Below, one piece after another: positions 32,145 through 33,325 of a stretch of DNA of 33,325 nucleotides. Where the stretch lies: the NCBI GenBank assembly GCA_016792765.1, contig JAEULD010000352.1:1-33325 (forward strand). The letters run 5' to 3'. Position 1 is the stretch's first letter; every line of letters begins with the position of its first letter. Both the position numbers and the translations under genes were made by a program. The notes below the pieces were generated by a model that had not been told where the DNA came from, did not search any database, and saw only the letters and a list, made by a program, of their open reading frames with translations. The DNA comes from Candidatus Odyssella sp. Lineage in GTDB: Bacteria; Pseudomonadota; Alphaproteobacteria; Bin65.

Positions 32145-32662
32145 CCGCGGGCGGCGAAAGACGCTATTCGGTGCAGGAGTTCTACGCGCTGCTCTATGCG
32201 ATGGAGCACGAAGCCGCCGAGCGCTACGACGAGCTCGCCAATCAGATGGAGACGCACAACAACGCGCCGGTGGCGTCGCTGTTCCGCGAGCTGGCCGCCA
32301 TCGAGCGCAAGCACGCCGTGAAGCTGCAGTCGCACGGCCAGTCGGTTCAGGCGATCCGGCCGCGCGATCTGCTGCTGGGCGCGAGCTTCGAGCTGCCCGA
32401 GACCGCGCCGCTCGACCGCGCGCACTATCTGATGACGCCGGCGCACGCGCTGGCGCTGGCGCTCGAGAACGAAGAGCAGGCCGCGCGCTGCTTCGACGCG
32501 CTCGCGGCCGCGGCACCCGACGACGAAGTGCGCAAGCTCGCCGCGGACATGGCCGCCGAGGAGCACCGGCACGCGGCGCTCATCCGCGCGAAGCTGGCCG
32601 GCCTGCCCGAGCCGCCCGCCGACTGGGACCAAGACCTCGACCCTCCCCGTTTTTCGGAGTAG
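32141..32662 (+). CDS. Ferritin-like (rubrerythrin-type) di-iron domain protein
   Basis: The product has 173 residues, mostly helical. Two helix pairs carry carboxylate/His ligands: YAMEHEAAERYDELANQ with LAAIERKHAVKLQ (E-x-x-H), and ALENEEQAARCFDALA with MAAEEHRHAALI (E-x-x-H). This is the rubrerythrin/ferritin-like pattern without the rubredoxin tail. It probably binds a di-iron site and may remove peroxide or O2. Its ATG overlaps the korB stop (ATGA). This tight link suggests that it protects or serves KorAB. Confidence 0.8.
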   Translation: MTAGGERRYSVQEFYALLYAMEHEAAERYDELANQMETHNNAPVASLFRELAAIERKHAVKLQSHGQSVQAIRPRDLLLGASFELPETAPLDRAHYLMTPAHALALALENEEQAARCFDALAAAAPDDEVRKLAADMAAEEHRHAALIRAKLAGLPEPPADWDQDLDPPRFSE

Positions 32663-32665
32663 CCC

Positions 32666-33070
32666 ATGAACGAGATTCTGCACCCCGCCGGCTGGTCGCC
32701 GCCGATCGGCTACAGCAACGGCATCGCGACGGCGCAAGGACGCATCGTGTTCGTCGCCGGGCAGATCGGCTGGAACGCGCAGCAGCGCTTCGAGACCAGC
32801 GACCTCGCGCAGCAGTTCGAGAAGGCGCTGGAGAACATCGTCGCGGTTCTGGCCGAGGCCGGCGCCCGGCCCGAGCACATCTGCCGCATGACCGCCTATT
32901 GCACCGACAAGCCCGAATACCTCGCCGCGCGCGGCGGGATCGGGCGCGCCTGGCGGCGCATCATCGGCAAGCATTTTCCGGCGATGACGATGGTCTTCGT
33001 CACCGCGCTGCTCGACGAGGGCGCCAAGATCGAGCTCGAGGCGACCGCGGTCGTTCCGCCCCCGGCCTGA
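32666..33070 (+). CDS. RidA/YjgF-family protein lacking the usual arginine
   Basis: The product has 134 residues, the normal size. It shows SNGIATAQGRIVFVAGQIGWN (first strands) and QFEKALENIVAVLAEAGARPEHICRMTAYCTD. Near the end, RidA proper has P-A-R-[ST]; here the corresponding place reads FPAMTMVFVTALLDEGAKIELEATAVV, with Met for the catalytic Arg. It should therefore not act as a classic enamine/imine deaminase and probably belongs to another Rid subgroup. It follows the ferritin-like gene by 3 bases. Confidence 0.88.
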   Translation: MNEILHPAGWSPPIGYSNGIATAQGRIVFVAGQIGWNAQQRFETSDLAQQFEKALENIVAVLAEAGARPEHICRMTAYCTDKPEYLAARGGIGRAWRRIIGKHFPAMTMVFVTALLDEGAKIELEATAVVPPPA

Positions 33071-33150
33071 GCCGAGGCACCGGCGGAGCGCAACTTCTGC
33101 GCGCCAGGCACCCGTCGTTCTCGATCGTCAGGCAGTCCTTGCGCGATCGC

Positions 33151-33325
33151 TCACGCGGCCTTGCGGCCGGGCGGCTCGCACGCGATCGTTTCGTAGTCGG
33201 CGGGAATATTGAGCTCGAGCACGGTGAAATCGGCCGAGAAGCCGGTCACGTCGTGCTTCAGCCTGTGGGGCAGCGTCATCGCGTCGCCGGCGTGGATCGT
33301 GAACTCGCCCTGGCCCTCGACCTCG
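33151..33325 (-). CDS. Cupin-domain protein, C-terminal part (partial)
   Basis: From the window edge the minus strand encodes 58 residues ending with TGA at 33151-33153. The stretch GEFTIHAGDAMTLPHRLKHDVTGFSADFTVLELNIPADYET is a cupin barrel half: a G-D-A-x-x-L-P-x-x-x-x-H turn followed by two strands. Function is unknown; the N terminus lies outside. It converges on the RidA-family gene with an 80-base gap in which no clear terminator was seen. Confidence 0.7.
   Translation of the reverse strand, partial: EVEGQGEFTIHAGDAMTLPHRLKHDVTGFSADFTVLELNIPADYETIACEPPGRKAA

Noticed and set aside
33071-33150. A terminator between the RidA-family gene and the cupin
   Set aside because: Only short imperfect stems are present and there is no T-run on either strand.

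Overview
The window comes from a very GC-rich, alphaproteobacterium-like genome (Rhodospirillales/Rhizobiales style: strong G/C third-position bias, ATGA-coupled operons, and an intergenic palindrome of the CCTCAGGATGAG type). Its centre is a complete ATP-dependent (class I, Thauera/Magnetospirillum type) benzoyl-CoA reductase locus, so the host probably degrades aromatic acids anaerobically. No rRNA, tRNA, CRISPR array, transposase or integrase was recognised. No gene-free stretch exceeds about 300 bases.

Layout. 1-5276 is a left flank unrelated to benzoate: the end of a TetR-type regulator, a broken glyoxalase-like remnant, an M24 peptidase with a TRAP transporter (dctM, dctQ, dctP), and a small SRPBCC-like protein. 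A paired palindromic repeat lies at 5292-5405. 5453-6679 is a dienelactone hydrolase-SnoaL fusion. 6823-11352 is a first branched-chain-type ABC transporter (binding protein, LivH, LivM, LivG, LivF) on the minus strand. 11494-12470 holds a GNAT acetyltransferase and an Rrf2-family regulator (minus). 12650-16710 (plus) holds a DUF1858/DUF2249 protein, an NnrS-like membrane protein, a MIP18/DUF59 Fe-S factor, a hemerythrin and a double-GNAT protein. 16727-29406 (minus) is one long run: had, oah, dch, bcrC, bcrB, bcrA, bcrD, a 2x[4Fe-4S] ferredoxin, then a second complete Liv transporter whose binding protein carries a Tat-type signal. 29584-33070 (plus, divergent) carries korA, korB, a ferritin-like protein and a RidA-family protein. 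A partial cupin gene closes the window.

How it fits together. The Liv systems probably import aromatic acids. KorAB oxidises 2-oxoglutarate and reduces the ferredoxin, which feeds electrons to BcrABCD. Bcr reduces benzoyl-CoA to the dienoyl-CoA with ATP hydrolysis. Dch, Had and Oah then hydrate, oxidise and open the ring. The hemerythrin, DUF2249, NnrS-like, DUF59 and ferritin-like proteins look like an O2/NO-protection and Fe-S support group for these oxygen-sensitive enzymes.

The most notable observation is a degenerate 26-bp dyad (half-site TAAATAGGTA, six-base spacer) found five times. It lies upstream of liv1, of the GNAT-rrf2 pair, of the DUF2249 operon and of the hemerythrin operon, and in the bcr/kor divergent promoter region. 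It was not seen upstream of the flanking TRAP or hydrolase genes. I infer it is the operator of the local Rrf2 regulator, which unusually contains no cysteine and so cannot bind an Fe-S cluster in the usual way.
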